From JADKAV01 sp041393775 (GTDB lineage Bacteria > Actinomycetota > Actinomycetes > S36-B12 > UBA10799): a DNA stretch of 64,000 nt. The notes under the pieces are model-generated. The model was not told where the DNA came from. It worked only from the letters and a program-made list of their open reading frames with translations, and did not search any database. The stretch is from NCBI GenBank assembly GCA_041393775.1, contig JAWKJM010000003.1, positions 806,001-870,000 of the forward strand, read 5' to 3'. The position numbers and the translations under genes are program-made. Shown piece by piece: positions 37,812 through 46,701 of this stretch (position 1 is the first letter of the stretch; every line of letters begins with the position of its first letter).

Positions 37812-38250
37812 TAGTCCGGGAACGACTCGTGTACTCGGTGGCCGCAGGACTTGGGCCGCGAGGTTAGAGAATGGCCGCGAGGTTAGAGGTCGTGCACGAG
37901 GTTAGTGAACGCACGTGTGGCTTCTCTAACCTCGCGCGCGACCTCTAGTCCGAAAATGGCTCGTGTACTCGGTTGCCGCAGGACTTGGGCCGCGAGGTTA
38001 GAGGTTGTCCACGAGGTTAGAGAACACACGTGTGGCTTCTCTAACCTCGTGCACGTTCTCTAACGCGAGCGATCTCTGCCGGGCGTTTTCCCGCCTGAAC
38101 GGGCGGCCGGCCACGGCCACGGACCTCTAACGCGAGCGATTTGCGCCCGGCATCTCCCGCCTGAACGCCGCTGCCGGCCACGTCACTTCCCCGCCTGAAC
38201 GGGCGGCCGACCACGGCCATTCCGCGCCTAAACGCCGCGGCCGCAGATGA
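37812..38250. repeat. Family B composite repeats, copy 3 (two tandem, inverted orientation)
   Basis: Two end modules starting CTAGTCCG (37812 and 37945) each lead into a GAGGTTAG/CTCTAACCTCG array, and the second is followed by several copies of the CCCGCCTGAACGGGCGGCCG module. This is the reverse orientation of copies 1 and 6. The region from 37770 to 38336 otherwise holds no gene. Confidence 0.82.
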
Positions 38251-38336
38251 TCAACGCGAACCGTCACTGACCCGACTTCGCAACCCGCAAGACTTGCCGA
38301 GCGCCTCGCGGCGAGTTCGCGGTACCCCGCCGGTCG

Positions 38337-39884
38337 CTACGGCACGCGCGGCAGGACCCCGAGCCCGGAGTTGACCTCCTCGATCTCCAGAGATGTCGCG
38401 GACCCGTCACCGGAGAATCGCACCCCGGTGTAGTAGCCCGGCGGCATCTCGATCGCTTGGTAGTAGAACGTGTCGCCGTCCCAGTGCCGCAACGGCAGTC
38501 GGGTGACGCCGTTCGGGCCGACCCGCATGACCAGTCCGCCGCTCTCGACCGCCACCGAGGCCTGGCCCACGTAATCGTTGGCGTAGTTGCCGACGTAGGC
38601 CGCCAGGTCCTGGGCCGGCGCCGGGTTCTTCGGCTTCTTCTCGCCGAAGATGGTGTCGGGCTTGGCGGTGAGCGGCGCGAAGGCGGTGCGGAAGTACTTG
38701 AGCCAGTTCTGAGTGGGCTTGCCGTACTCGACGTAGTCGGCGAAGTACTCCCCGATCGCCTCTGGCACCCCGACCGGCCAGCTGTTCGTCAGGATCACGA
38801 TGCCGAGATCGAGGCTGGGGATCATGATGATCCGGGTCGATGCCCCGGCCGTGAACGCTCCGGAGTGATTCCAGCGGACCCGTCCGGTGGTATCGGATTC
38901 CACACCCATCCCGAACCCGTATCCCTTCGTGGGGGTGGCGGCTGCAGAAGTCGGCGCGGTCCGGATCTGCATCGAGCGGAGTTGGTTCAACGGGCCCTTG
39001 TTGGCAATGCGCTTGCCCGCGTACTTGCCGTTGGCCAGTTCCATGCGCAGCCAGCGGGCCATGTCGGACACGGAACTGCTCAACCCGCCGGCTGGTGCCT
39101 GGGCGTCCGCGTTGCGTTTGGAGTACGGCACCCACTTGCCTTTGACGGGCTGGTGCAGTGCCGCCCGGTTCTTCTCCTTGACGAAATCGGCGTGCGAGTA
39201 AGTCGACTGCTTCATCTTCAAGGGCTTGAACAAGAGTTTGTCGGCCAGTTTCTCCCACGACGTCCCAGCCGCCTGTGCGACTGCTTCACCGCCGGCGGTC
39301 AGGCCGAAGTTGGCGTACGAGTAGGTGTCGCGGAACGGCGACAGTGGCTCGTAACGAAGTCGCTCGAGAATCGTGGCCCGATCGAATCCGAAGCCCTCCA
39401 GGTCGTTGCCGGAGGCGCCAGGCAGGCCACTGCGGTGGGCGTACAGATCACCCACAGTGGCATGACTGGTCACCCACGGGTCCTCGAGTTGGAACTGCGG
39501 GCTCAGCTTGCTGACCGGGGTGCTCCACTTCGCTTCTTTCTTGGTGATGGCTGCGGCGACCACTGCGGCGCCGACCGGTTTGGACACGGATGCGACCTGG
39601 AATACGGTCGACGTGGTGACCTTCTTGTCGGTCTTGGTGCTGCGTACGCCGAATCCCTTGCTGTAGATGACCCGGTCGTTGTGGACCACGGCCACCGCGA
39701 CGCCGGGGACGCCGGTCTTGCGCATGGACTTCTTGACGATCTTCGGCAGTTCCTTGACCGCTCGTTTGATGTCCTTGTTCGTCACCGGGTTTGTGGGTGA
39801 CGGCGCCGGCGCGGCCGCGGCGGGTGCCGCCCCCAGCCCCAACAGCATTCCTGTGCAGATCGCGGCAGCGCCCAAGCCCCTCAT
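38337..39884 (-). CDS. Secreted class C-type serine hydrolase (beta-lactamase/PBP family)
   Basis: 515-residue exported protein: signal peptide MRGLGAAAICTGMLLGLGAA ending near APAAAAP, then a Lys-rich segment. The catalytic Ser/Lys lie in VASVSKPVG (SxxK), the Tyr motif is YSYANFG (YxN) and the third motif is WNHSGAF. A C-terminal beta domain (DLAAYVGNYANDYVG) resembles the lipocalin-like DUF3471 extension. Such proteins are D-amino peptidases, esterases or low-activity beta-lactamases. ATG at 39884 has AGGAG 6 nt upstream; the frame extends further but without signal-like sequence. Confidence 0.92.
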   Translation of the reverse strand: MRGLGAAAICTGMLLGLGAAPAAAAPAPSPTNPVTNKDIKRAVKELPKIVKKSMRKTGVPGVAVAVVHNDRVIYSKGFGVRSTKTDKKVTTSTVFQVASVSKPVGAAVVAAAITKKEAKWSTPVSKLSPQFQLEDPWVTSHATVGDLYAHRSGLPGASGNDLEGFGFDRATILERLRYEPLSPFRDTYSYANFGLTAGGEAVAQAAGTSWEKLADKLLFKPLKMKQSTYSHADFVKEKNRAALHQPVKGKWVPYSKRNADAQAPAGGLSSSVSDMARWLRMELANGKYAGKRIANKGPLNQLRSMQIRTAPTSAAATPTKGYGFGMGVESDTTGRVRWNHSGAFTAGASTRIIMIPSLDLGIVILTNSWPVGVPEAIGEYFADYVEYGKPTQNWLKYFRTAFAPLTAKPDTIFGEKKPKNPAPAQDLAAYVGNYANDYVGQASVAVESGGLVMRVGPNGVTRLPLRHWDGDTFYYQAIEMPPGYYTGVRFSGDGSATSLEIEEVNSGLGVLPRVP

Positions 39885-40052
39885 GGATTCTCCTGACGTG
39901 GTTTTGGCAAACGCTAGCGGGCCGGGCACGCCTGTGTCGATGCTGTGCGCGAGATTCCGCCGTTCGGCATCGGCAGGTCGTGAGCGGCACAACCGCAAGG
40001 TCCCGATCCTGCAGGCGGTGCTCGCCTCGATGTACAAGTCGCGCGACCGCCG

Positions 40053-40058
40053 TATCGT
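40053..40058 (+). promoter_or_regulatory. -10 hexamer TATCGT for the SCP2-like gene (leaderless)
   Basis: TATCGT ends 6 nt before the GTG at 40065. Confidence 0.45.
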
Positions 40059-40064
40059 CGGGGT

Positions 40065-40358
40065 GTGAACGTGCGCGAGGAGGTCAAGTCGGCCCTCGCG
40101 GCATTCGCGACGGCGGTCCCCGGCCGGTCGGTGGAGATCCGGGTACCGCCCTACGGGGCTGTTCAGGCAGTCGCGGGTGGAGCCCATCGCCGGGGCACGC
40201 CGCGGGCACTCGTGGAGTGCGACGGGCCCACCTGGCTGGCCCTGATTCGCGGGGATCTGAATTGGGCCGATGCGGTGGCCACCGGACGCGTCCACGCCAG
40301 CGGCGAGCGTAGTGATCTGTCGCAGTGGCTGCCGCTGACCGACCCCGCTGGCGACTGA
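40065..40358 (+). CDS. Sterol carrier (SCP2)-like family protein
   Basis: 97-residue protein, GTG start, with NVREEVKSALAAFATAVPGR at the N-terminus and ALVECDGPTWLALIRGDLNWADAVATGRV, the SCP2-like core, ending in HASGERSDLSQWLPL. A small protein of this kind lies just before purF in other actinobacteria as I recall. Its role is unknown. The gap to purF is about 90 bp. Confidence 0.85.
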   Translation: MNVREEVKSALAAFATAVPGRSVEIRVPPYGAVQAVAGGAHRRGTPRALVECDGPTWLALIRGDLNWADAVATGRVHASGERSDLSQWLPLTDPAGD

Positions 40359-40451
40359 CGCCTCGACCTCGCCGGACGCCGGATTCCGCACACTTCTGAG
40401 GATCCAAAGGACCTGACCGCCGGTGTCCGAACCGTGTGCAACACTGAACTC

Positions 40452-41921
40452 GTGGCGCGCGGCGATGGGCGGTTGAACCACGAACTCCTACCCGGCGAGA
40501 AGGGCCCGCAGGACGCGTGCGGGGTCTTCGGGGTGTGGGCGCCCGGCGACGAAGTCGCGAAACTAACCTACTTCGGGCTGTACGCGTTGCAGCACCGCGG
40601 CCAGGAATCCGCCGGGATCGCCACCAGCGACGGTTCGCAGGTGCTGGTGTACAAGGACATGGGTCTGGTCTCGCAGGTCTTCTCCGATTCGATGCTGGAC
40701 TCGCTGCACGGACATATAGCCATCGGCCACGCCCGTTACTCCACCACCGGGTCGAGTGTGTGGGAGAACGCCCAGCCCACATTCCGGGCCACCGCCACCG
40801 GTCACCTCGCGCTGGGCCACAACGGCAACCTGACGAACACCCACGAGCTCGCCGAACGCCTGAGCACGTTGGACACCGGCGAGTTGCCGCTTGACACCAC
40901 CATGGAGGCGACCTCGGACACCGACCTGATCACTGCTCTACTGGCGGCCCACATGGGCGAGACGATGGAGCAGGCTGCGCTGGCGGAACTGCCACGGCTG
41001 CGGGGAGCCTTCTCGCTGGTCTTTCTCGACGAGCACACTCTGTACGGCGCCCGGGATCCGCAGGGGATCCGGCCGTTGTGCCTGGGCCGTCTCGAGCGCG
41101 GCTGGGTGATTGCCAGCGAGACCGCAGCGTTGGACATCGTCGGGGCGTCGTTCGTGCGTGACATCGAGCCGGGTGAGTTCGTCGCGATCGACGAGAACGG
41201 CGTGCGCTCGAGCATGTTCGCGAGACCGGAACCGAAGGGTTGCCTGTTCGAGTACGTGTACCTGGCACGACCCGACTCGATCCTGAACAACCGCAGCGTC
41301 CATGGCGTGCGGTCCGCTGTCGGGCGAATGCTGGCGATCCAGGCGCCTGTGGAGGCCGACCTCGTGATCCCGGTGCCGGAGAGCGGAACCCCCGCCGCCA
41401 TCGGCTATGCGCAGCAGTCCGGCATCCCGTTCGCGCAAGGGCTGGTGAAGAACGCCTACGTGGGCCGCACATTCATCCAGCCGTCCCAGACGATCCGACA
41501 ACTGGGTCTTCGGCTCAAACTCAACCCGCTGACCGAGGTGCTCTCGGGCAAGCGGCTGGTGGTGGTGGACGACTCGATCGTGCGTGGCAACACCCAGCGC
41601 GCGATCGCCCGCATGTTGCGGGAGGCTGGCGCCGACGAGGTCCACGTCCGGATCTCGTCGCCGCCCGTGCAGTGGCCCTGCTATTACGGCATCGACTTCG
41701 CGTCGCGAGCCGAACTCATCGCACCGGGTTTGTCCGTAGAGGACATCCGCACCTCGATCGGCGCGGACTCGCTGGCCTACGTGTCGCTGGAGGGCCTCAT
41801 CGAGGCCACCGGCCTGGCGAAGGAACAACTTTGCCGTGCCTGTTTCGACGGGGAGTACCCGGTGGCTCTTGCTGATCCGCAACTGCGGTCCAAGCACATC
41901 CTGGAGGTTGCCGGCTCGTGA
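40452..41921 (+). CDS. purF: Amidophosphoribosyltransferase
   Basis: 489-residue enzyme for the first committed purine step, PRPP and glutamine to phosphoribosylamine. The N-terminal propeptide ends before Cys in QDACGVFGVWAPGD; that Cys becomes the N-terminal nucleophile of the glutaminase. GLYALQHRGQESAGIA, GHARYSTTG and the PRPP loop VVVDDSIVRGNTQRA are clear. I chose GTG at 40452 because an AACACT hexamer ends 6 nt upstream; GTG at 40434 is possible. It overlaps purM by 4 bp. Confidence 0.96.
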   Translation: MARGDGRLNHELLPGEKGPQDACGVFGVWAPGDEVAKLTYFGLYALQHRGQESAGIATSDGSQVLVYKDMGLVSQVFSDSMLDSLHGHIAIGHARYSTTGSSVWENAQPTFRATATGHLALGHNGNLTNTHELAERLSTLDTGELPLDTTMEATSDTDLITALLAAHMGETMEQAALAELPRLRGAFSLVFLDEHTLYGARDPQGIRPLCLGRLERGWVIASETAALDIVGASFVRDIEPGEFVAIDENGVRSSMFARPEPKGCLFEYVYLARPDSILNNRSVHGVRSAVGRMLAIQAPVEADLVIPVPESGTPAAIGYAQQSGIPFAQGLVKNAYVGRTFIQPSQTIRQLGLRLKLNPLTEVLSGKRLVVVDDSIVRGNTQRAIARMLREAGADEVHVRISSPPVQWPCYYGIDFASRAELIAPGLSVEDIRTSIGADSLAYVSLEGLIEATGLAKEQLCRACFDGEYPVALADPQLRSKHILEVAGS

Positions 41922-42973
41922 GCAGTTATGCCGATGCCGGAGTGGATGTGGAAGCCGGCGAGCGCGCCGTCGATTTGATGCGGGCGCGTGTCCAGGCCAC
42001 GATGCGTCCCGAGGTGGTCGGGGATCTCGGTGGTTTCGCGGGGTTGTTCGACGCTTCGGCACTGGCCCGTTTCAAGCGGCCCCTGCTCGCGACCGCGACC
42101 GACGGCGTGGGCACGAAGATTGCGATCGCCCGCGCCCTGGACGTCCACGACACGATCGGGGTCGACCTGGTGGCGATGGTCGTCGATGACCTGGTGGTGT
42201 GCGGGGCTGAGCCGTTGTTCATGACCGATTACATCGCCACCGGCAAGGTGGTCCCTGAGCGGATCGCGGCCATCGTCAGCGGCATCGCCGCCGGGTGTGA
42301 GCAGGCCGGGTGCGCGCTGCTGGGCGGTGAGACGGCCGAACACCCCGGACTCATGGCCGCCGACGAGTACGACGTCGCCGGTGCGGGAACGGCGGTGGTC
42401 GAAGCCGATCGCCTGCTCGGCCCGGACCGGGTGCGGACCGGCGACGCGGTGATCGCGATGGCCGCGTCCGGCCTGCACTCCAACGGCTATTCGCTGGCCC
42501 GCAAGGTGTTGCTGTCCGACTGGTCGCTGGATCGCGAGGTCCCGGAGTTCGGCCGCACCTTGGGCGAGGAGATGCTCGAACCGACCCGGATCTACACCAA
42601 GGACTGCCTCGCGCTCGCCGATGCGGATTCGGTGCACGCGTTCTCACACGTCACGGGCGGGGGGCTGGCGTCGAACCTGGCCCGGGTGCTGCCATCGGGT
42701 CTGCACGCCGACATCGACCGTGCTACGTGGGAACCACCGCCGGTGTTCCGCGTCCTGCTGGAGCGCGGGGTCTCCCGACCGGACGCCGAACGCACCTTCA
42801 ACATGGGTATCGGGATGCTCGCGGTTGTGCCGTCGGCCGAGCCCGTCCTCGCCACACTGGCAGCGCGTGGGGTGCCGGCGTGGGTGTGCGGAGCCGTCCG
42901 GGCCCGGACCGACTCCGACGTCGGTGACGCGCCCGCCAAGGGTGGTTCCGGCGGGTCGGTGACATTGAGGTGA
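41918..42973 (+). CDS. purM: Phosphoribosylformylglycinamidine cyclo-ligase
   Basis: 351-residue AIR synthetase that closes the imidazole ring of FGAM. Motifs: SYADAGVDVEAGERAVDLM at the N-terminus, TATDGVGTKI, DLVAMVVDDLVVCGAEPLF, GGETAEHPGL, AGAGTAVVEAD-type segment and SHVTGGGLASNLARVLP. The GTG start lies in GTGA overlap with the purF stop. It is the last pur gene in the window; purE, purK, purN and purH are not here. Confidence 0.97.
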   Translation: MSSYADAGVDVEAGERAVDLMRARVQATMRPEVVGDLGGFAGLFDASALARFKRPLLATATDGVGTKIAIARALDVHDTIGVDLVAMVVDDLVVCGAEPLFMTDYIATGKVVPERIAAIVSGIAAGCEQAGCALLGGETAEHPGLMAADEYDVAGAGTAVVEADRLLGPDRVRTGDAVIAMAASGLHSNGYSLARKVLLSDWSLDREVPEFGRTLGEEMLEPTRIYTKDCLALADADSVHAFSHVTGGGLASNLARVLPSGLHADIDRATWEPPPVFRVLLERGVSRPDAERTFNMGIGMLAVVPSAEPVLATLAARGVPAWVCGAVRARTDSDVGDAPAKGGSGGSVTLR

Positions 42974-43286
42974 ACCGCTGAGATTGTGCGGGTCGGTTCT
43001 GTTGCGGAGTTGAGCGGGCCATGCCGGCCTTCGTCACGAAGTCGTCGTGCGTGCTGATTGCCACCGGTCGCCGGGAACCTCGCCGCGAGTGCCCGCATCG
43101 CCGTCAGGTGTCGCGGAGTTGCCGGGGCGCGCCGGCGCAACCACGCATCATTCGGCGAGCGATTCCGTTTGCGAGTCGATTGCGACCACTGCGGCCTCCT
43201 GCGGGCGTTCTTGACCGTTCGACCCATACCGGGCCGGACATACGCGGCGTAGTGTGCCACCCGTCGCCAAGGGTGGAGGTGCCCTG
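42974..43286. other. Gap after purM with a single family A-like word pair
   Basis: The only recognisable feature is CTTCGTCACGAAGTCG near 43027-43042, a back-to-back fragment of the family A word. No gene or terminator could be supported. Confidence 0.4.
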
Positions 43287-43994
43287 ATGCTCACACGACT
43301 GTCCCGCGTTGCACTGGCAACAACCCTCGGAGCAGGCCTGCTCGTCGGCGCAGGCACGGCGGTGCCCGCCCAGGCCAAGACCGTCGTCGCCTGCGTGAAG
43401 AAGTCGAACGGCAAGGTCAAGGTCCTCACGACCAAGAAGAAGCAGAAGAAGAAGTGCAAGAAGGGCTGGAAGAAGTTCTCCTGGAACCAGACCGGCAAGA
43501 CCGGGCCACAGGGGCCGGCTGGTCAGGATGGAGCCCAGGGGGCATCACAGGTGGTCAAGGATGGCACCGGGAAGGTGCTCGGGAAGTTCCTGGGACTGTT
43601 GCCGGAGGGGGCCAGCTTCGTCTTCGTGCTCATCGACGGGGGTGCCTTCATCTACAGCCCGGACGGGCGGGTGCTGCCTTTGACTTCACCGACCTTCAAG
43701 ACCAATACCTGCACGGGCACCGCATACGTCAGGTCGAGTTCTCCGACCAACACCCAGTTCTACGTGGGTGCGGCAGGTGGCCAGTCCCGCCTCGTCTACA
43801 GGAAGACCAACCCCACGTACGGTCCTTCTGTTGCCTATCAGTTCACGACCGCTACAGAGGTCATCAATCAGACGGTGTACAGGTGGAACGACATGGGCGC
43901 CTGCGTGGCCGACGGCAACCATAACGGAACGATCGTGGCCCTGCAGCAGGTCGCCGCACCGGCTGACGTCCCCGGACCGCTGACGATCGACTAG
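43287..43994 (+). CDS. Secreted Lys-rich, collagen-like head protein, paralogue 1
   Basis: 235 residues. The signal peptide is LTRLSRVALATTLGAGLLVG ending at AQA. Then comes CVKKSNGKVKVLTTKKKQKK with two Cys about 25 apart and KKGWKKFSWNQTG, followed by a few collagen-like GxY triplets (GKTGPQGPAGQDGAQG). This head, with CVKxxGxxRVV then CKKxxxxLxWN then GPxGPxG, is one I know from many actinobacterial surface proteins of unknown function. The C-terminal 150 residues are beta-rich with Cys. A GGAGGT SD precedes the ATG. The next gene is a paralogue 10 bp downstream. Confidence 0.75.
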   Translation: MLTRLSRVALATTLGAGLLVGAGTAVPAQAKTVVACVKKSNGKVKVLTTKKKQKKKCKKGWKKFSWNQTGKTGPQGPAGQDGAQGASQVVKDGTGKVLGKFLGLLPEGASFVFVLIDGGAFIYSPDGRVLPLTSPTFKTNTCTGTAYVRSSSPTNTQFYVGAAGGQSRLVYRKTNPTYGPSVAYQFTTATEVINQTVYRWNDMGACVADGNHNGTIVALQQVAAPADVPGPLTID

Positions 43995-44004
43995 GGGAAC
44001 GGAC

Positions 44005-44703
44005 ATGCGACGAGTTCTCGCGGCTGTGACATCGGTGTTCCTCGCGGGGTCGGCCATGGCGGTCACCTCCCCGCCGGCGGTGGCGAAGAGCACGTACAAG
44101 GCGTGCGTGAAGAAGTCCACCGGCGAGATGCGCTTGCTGCTGGGCAAGAAGAAGAAGTGCAAGAAGGGCTGGAAGAAGTTGACGTGGACCAAGGCCGGCC
44201 CCACTGGCAAAGCGGGGCTTCCCGGGGTCAATGGTCAAAACGGTCAGCGGGCCACGCTGGGCACCGTGGTGGACGCCACCGGGACGCAGGTCGGGGAAGC
44301 CATGGGAACCTGGAGCCTGGGTTTCACCATGATCGTGGTTCGCATCGACGGCGGCGACTTCTACTACTTGGACAGCGGCATCCTCATGCCCAACATCTCC
44401 ATCTACTTCTCTGATGCGACGTGCAGTGGGGCGGCTTTCGTACGCACTAACCAGGCGGACCAGGTGGCTGGGATGGTCTCGAGCCCGACCGCCCGAGTCG
44501 TCTACCGGAAGACAACTCCCAACCTCGGGCCGTCCTCTGCGTACCGATTCGCCGGAACGTCGCAAGCGGTGACCAACGCCGTGCACTACAGCCTGGGCTC
44601 GGACGGCACCTGCACCCTGCTGGCCGCCTTCACCGGTTTCACAGTCGCGTTGACACCTGTGGTGGCGCCCCCCGATCGACCGGGTCCGCTGAGAATCGTC
44701 TGA
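44005..44703 (+). CDS. Secreted Lys-rich, collagen-like head protein, paralogue 2
   Basis: 232 residues. Signal peptide RRVLAAVTSVFLAGSAMAVT ending near AVAKS, then CVKKSTGEMRLLLGKKKKCK and KGWKKLTWTKAGPTGKAG with short GxY triplets. The C-terminal part matches paralogue 1 segment by segment (RVVYRKTTPNLGPSSAYRF against RLVYRKTNPTYGPSVAYQF), and both end in PGPL(T/R)I. The pair arose by tandem duplication and has diverged strongly. Both are probably wall-associated; the function is unknown. It is convergent with bldC. Confidence 0.75.
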   Translation: MRRVLAAVTSVFLAGSAMAVTSPPAVAKSTYKACVKKSTGEMRLLLGKKKKCKKGWKKLTWTKAGPTGKAGLPGVNGQNGQRATLGTVVDATGTQVGEAMGTWSLGFTMIVVRIDGGDFYYLDSGILMPNISIYFSDATCSGAAFVRTNQADQVAGMVSSPTARVVYRKTTPNLGPSSAYRFAGTSQAVTNAVHYSLGSDGTCTLLAAFTGFTVALTPVVAPPDRPGPLRIV

Positions 44704-44789
44704 GAGATGGGTGCGGGGGACCTCAGATGTGCAGCCACACGCATGGTGTGGCCTGTTCGACAACCGGGTTCTGCTGCGGGCAGAGGGTG

Positions 44790-45017
44790 CTAGTCGGCGG
44801 CCACCTGACCGCTGCCTGGTGTCCTGGGTGTGGGCACTCCCTCGAGGAGTGCGTTGACCTCGCTTGCGAGGTAGCGACGGTGCCCCCCGAGCGTCTTGAC
44901 GCAGGACAGTTTGCCGGCTTTCGCCCATCGCGTAACCGTCTTGGGATCAACGCGGAACAAGGCCGCGACCTCCGAGGGGGTCAACAACTCCTCGGAGTGG
45001 CTCAGATTGGTGCTCAT
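44790..45017 (-). CDS. bldC: BldC-type MerR-like DNA-binding protein
   Basis: 75-residue protein consisting of one winged helix: LLTPSEVAALFRVDPKTVTR, then WAKAGKLSCVKTLGGHRRYL. This matches Streptomyces BldC, a developmental regulator that binds direct repeats cooperatively and lacks a MerR effector domain. GGAG lies 5 nt before the ATG. The position next to the DUF3073 gene and purM matches the arrangement I recall from Streptomyces. Confidence 0.93.
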   Translation of the reverse strand: MSTNLSHSEELLTPSEVAALFRVDPKTVTRWAKAGKLSCVKTLGGHRRYLASEVNALLEGVPTPRTPGSGQVAAD

Positions 45018-45219
45018 GGATGCTCCATTTGTCCGTTTAGACGGTTGACCTGAGTCTCGCACCCTTCCTCGGAGGGGGCAACCTGATGGCCGAATCGAGG
45101 TGGGTAGGGTGCGTATGTTGGCCACCACGGGGTAGTCTGCTCTGGTGGGTGCAACGCCCAACAATGTCACTGTCAACTGACCTTCGGGGCGAAAATCCCG
45201 GGCGAGGGGGTCGAGCCAT

Positions 45220-45423
45220 ATGGGGCGCGGCCGTGCAAAGGCCAAGCAGACCAAGGTTGCGCGCGAACTGAAGTACAACGCGCCACGAACGGACCTTGAC
45301 GCACTGCAAGCTGAATTGAGCGGACAGCCAACGTCGTCGCATGTCGAGGACGATCCTGTCTACGAGGAGTACGACGAGGAGTACGGCGACTACGCCGACC
45401 GCGACGACGACGCAGATCGTTGA
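45220..45423 (+). CDS. DUF3073 family protein
   Basis: 67-residue protein with a basic N-terminus (MGRGRAKAKQTKVARELKYN) and a strongly acidic tail (VEDDPVYEEYDEEYGDYADR). This is the actinobacterial DUF3073 pattern, of unknown function. GAGGGGG precedes the ATG. A perfect stem-loop follows the stop codon. It diverges from bldC, with about 200 bp between the starts. Confidence 0.92.
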   Translation: MGRGRAKAKQTKVARELKYNAPRTDLDALQAELSGQPTSSHVEDDPVYEEYDEEYGDYADRDDDADR

Positions 45424-45426
45424 ATC

Positions 45427-45444
45427 CGGGCTGCTGGCAGCCCG
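45427..45444 (+). terminator. Stem-loop after the DUF3073 gene
   Basis: CGGGCTG-CTGG-CAGCCCG, a perfect 7-bp stem 3 bp after the stop. The following 300 bp up to 45740 show no gene I can support. Confidence 0.6.
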
Positions 45445-45740
45445 ACCCGCATTGATGTTCCGGAGGCGCTGACGGCTGCCCGGGAGCGCTGCGTTGGGCC
45501 CCGGCAATGGCGCGGTGAATCCGCCCGTGCCCGGATCTGTCTTGTGGGCCTGGCAAAGATCTGTCGCTGTGAGCGACGAATATTCACCATGCCCAGCGAG
45601 GGCGTGGCCGACCCGTTTCCCGGGCCCGCCGTAGCGCTCCGGCGCTGTCAACGACCAGATCAGCCGATCGTGACCGGACCGTGATCGAAACGTCATCGTA
45701 TGGCTTCGCAATCCAGAAGGAAGCACCCGATGCTTAGTAC

Positions 45741-45920
45741 GTGGTTAGGTCAGCAAAGCAGTTGAAGAACGGTGACACCATCAACGTCGAGGGTGATCAC
45801 CTAGTGGTATTCCACTTCTGCGAGGAGTACGGGCAGGTAGTGGTGGATGCGGTCAGCGCAGTCTCGGCTCGCCGGTTCGAATTGCACTACGCCCCGGACG
45901 CGCGCGTCAGCGTCTTCTAG
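45741..45920 (+). CDS. Small conserved-looking protein, 59 codons, function unknown
   Basis: GTG at 45741 to TAG at 45920, reading VVRSAKQLKNGDTINVEGDH and continuing LVVFHFCEEYGQVVVDAVSA to an end in ALHYAPD-like LHYAPDARVSVF. The alternating hydrophobic pattern and the GDTINVEGDHLVV turn suggest a small all-beta domain. A strong SD-like AGAAGGAAG lies 16-25 nt upstream and also serves an overlapping 11-codon frame from ATG at 45730 (MLSTWLGQQSS), which might be a leader peptide. Codon use is as in the neighbours. I do not recognise the family. Confidence 0.65.
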   Translation: MVRSAKQLKNGDTINVEGDHLVVFHFCEEYGQVVVDAVSAVSARRFELHYAPDARVSVF

Positions 45921-46060
45921 TCTTCAGCCTCCGCGCGGGGTACCGGGTTGCGTTCGTCCGGTGTTCGATCAGCCGACCCGCATTGTCCCCAGCGCCACCG
46001 GCGGACCAGGTGCTTGTGCTGGTTGACGCGGCAAGGTGCCCCCCTGCCACAGAACTCTCG

Positions 46061-46283
46061 TCAGTCGTCCATGGCCGTGCCAGCCGCGGCGGGGAAAATG
46101 TCGGGCGGAGATCGCTCGCGCCAGTCATCCCGGGCCGTGGCGGGCCGCCCGTTCAGGCCGGAGAATGCCGGGCGGAGATCGCTCGCGTTAGAGATCGTGC
46201 ACGAGGTTAGAGAAGCCACGCGTGCGTTCTCTAACCTCGCGACCGTTCTCTAACCTCGCGGCCTACTTCTGCGGCGACCCAGT
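46061..46283. repeat. Family B composite repeat, copy 4
   Basis: Two GGCGGGGAAAATG-type modules precede the GTTAGAGA array, and a CTTCTGCGGCGACC end module follows. It lies between the small gene ending at 45920 and the convergent thioredoxin gene. The stretch 45921-46060 shows nothing else. Confidence 0.8.
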
Positions 46284-46302
46284 CAAGGCGCCATCTTCCG
46301 CC

Positions 46303-46644
46303 CTAGAACTTGAAGGTCATCCGTTTCGGGCCCTTGAGCGCCTTGTCGATGGTGGCCCGTAGCCGCGATTCGTTCACGGCTCCCGCCTCTGCGTGCAGCA
46401 CCTGACCGTTGCGCATTACGACCAGCGTGGGGATCGCGGTCACCTGGAACGCCTGCGCCAGAGCCGGGTTCGAATCCACATCCACCTTGCCGAATACCAC
46501 GTCCGCATAGTCGCCCGACACCCTCGAGAACACGGGCGCGAAGCCGCGGCAGGGACCGCACCATTCAGCCCAGAAGTCGATCACAACCGTCTTGTTCGCT
46601 GTCTTCGAGTCGAAGTTCGTGTCGGTCAGTTCAGTCGTAGCCAC
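46303..46644 (-). CDS. trxA: Thioredoxin
   Basis: 113-residue thiol-disulfide oxidoreductase with the active site FWAEWCGPCRGFAPVF and the cis-Pro segment TAIPTLVVMRNGQV. Length and fold order are those of cytosolic thioredoxin. GTG at 46644 (VATTELTDTNFDSKT) is the most likely start; GTG at 46689 would add 15 residues. It is divergent from the gamma-glutamyltransferase gene. No reductase gene is nearby. Confidence 0.93.
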   Translation of the reverse strand: MATTELTDTNFDSKTANKTVVIDFWAEWCGPCRGFAPVFSRVSGDYADVVFGKVDVDSNPALAQAFQVTAIPTLVVMRNGQVLHAEAGAVNESRLRATIDKALKGPKRMTFKF

Positions 46645-46689
46645 GCCTTGTGCAACCAGGGCGAGCCGATCAGCATTCCCGCTCGCCAC

Positions 46690-46695
46690 TAGCCT
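46690..46695 (+). promoter_or_regulatory. -10 hexamer TAGCCT for ggt (leaderless)
   Basis: TAGCCT ends 6 nt before the GTG at 46702. Confidence 0.45.
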
Positions 46696-46701
46696 TGGCA
46701 C

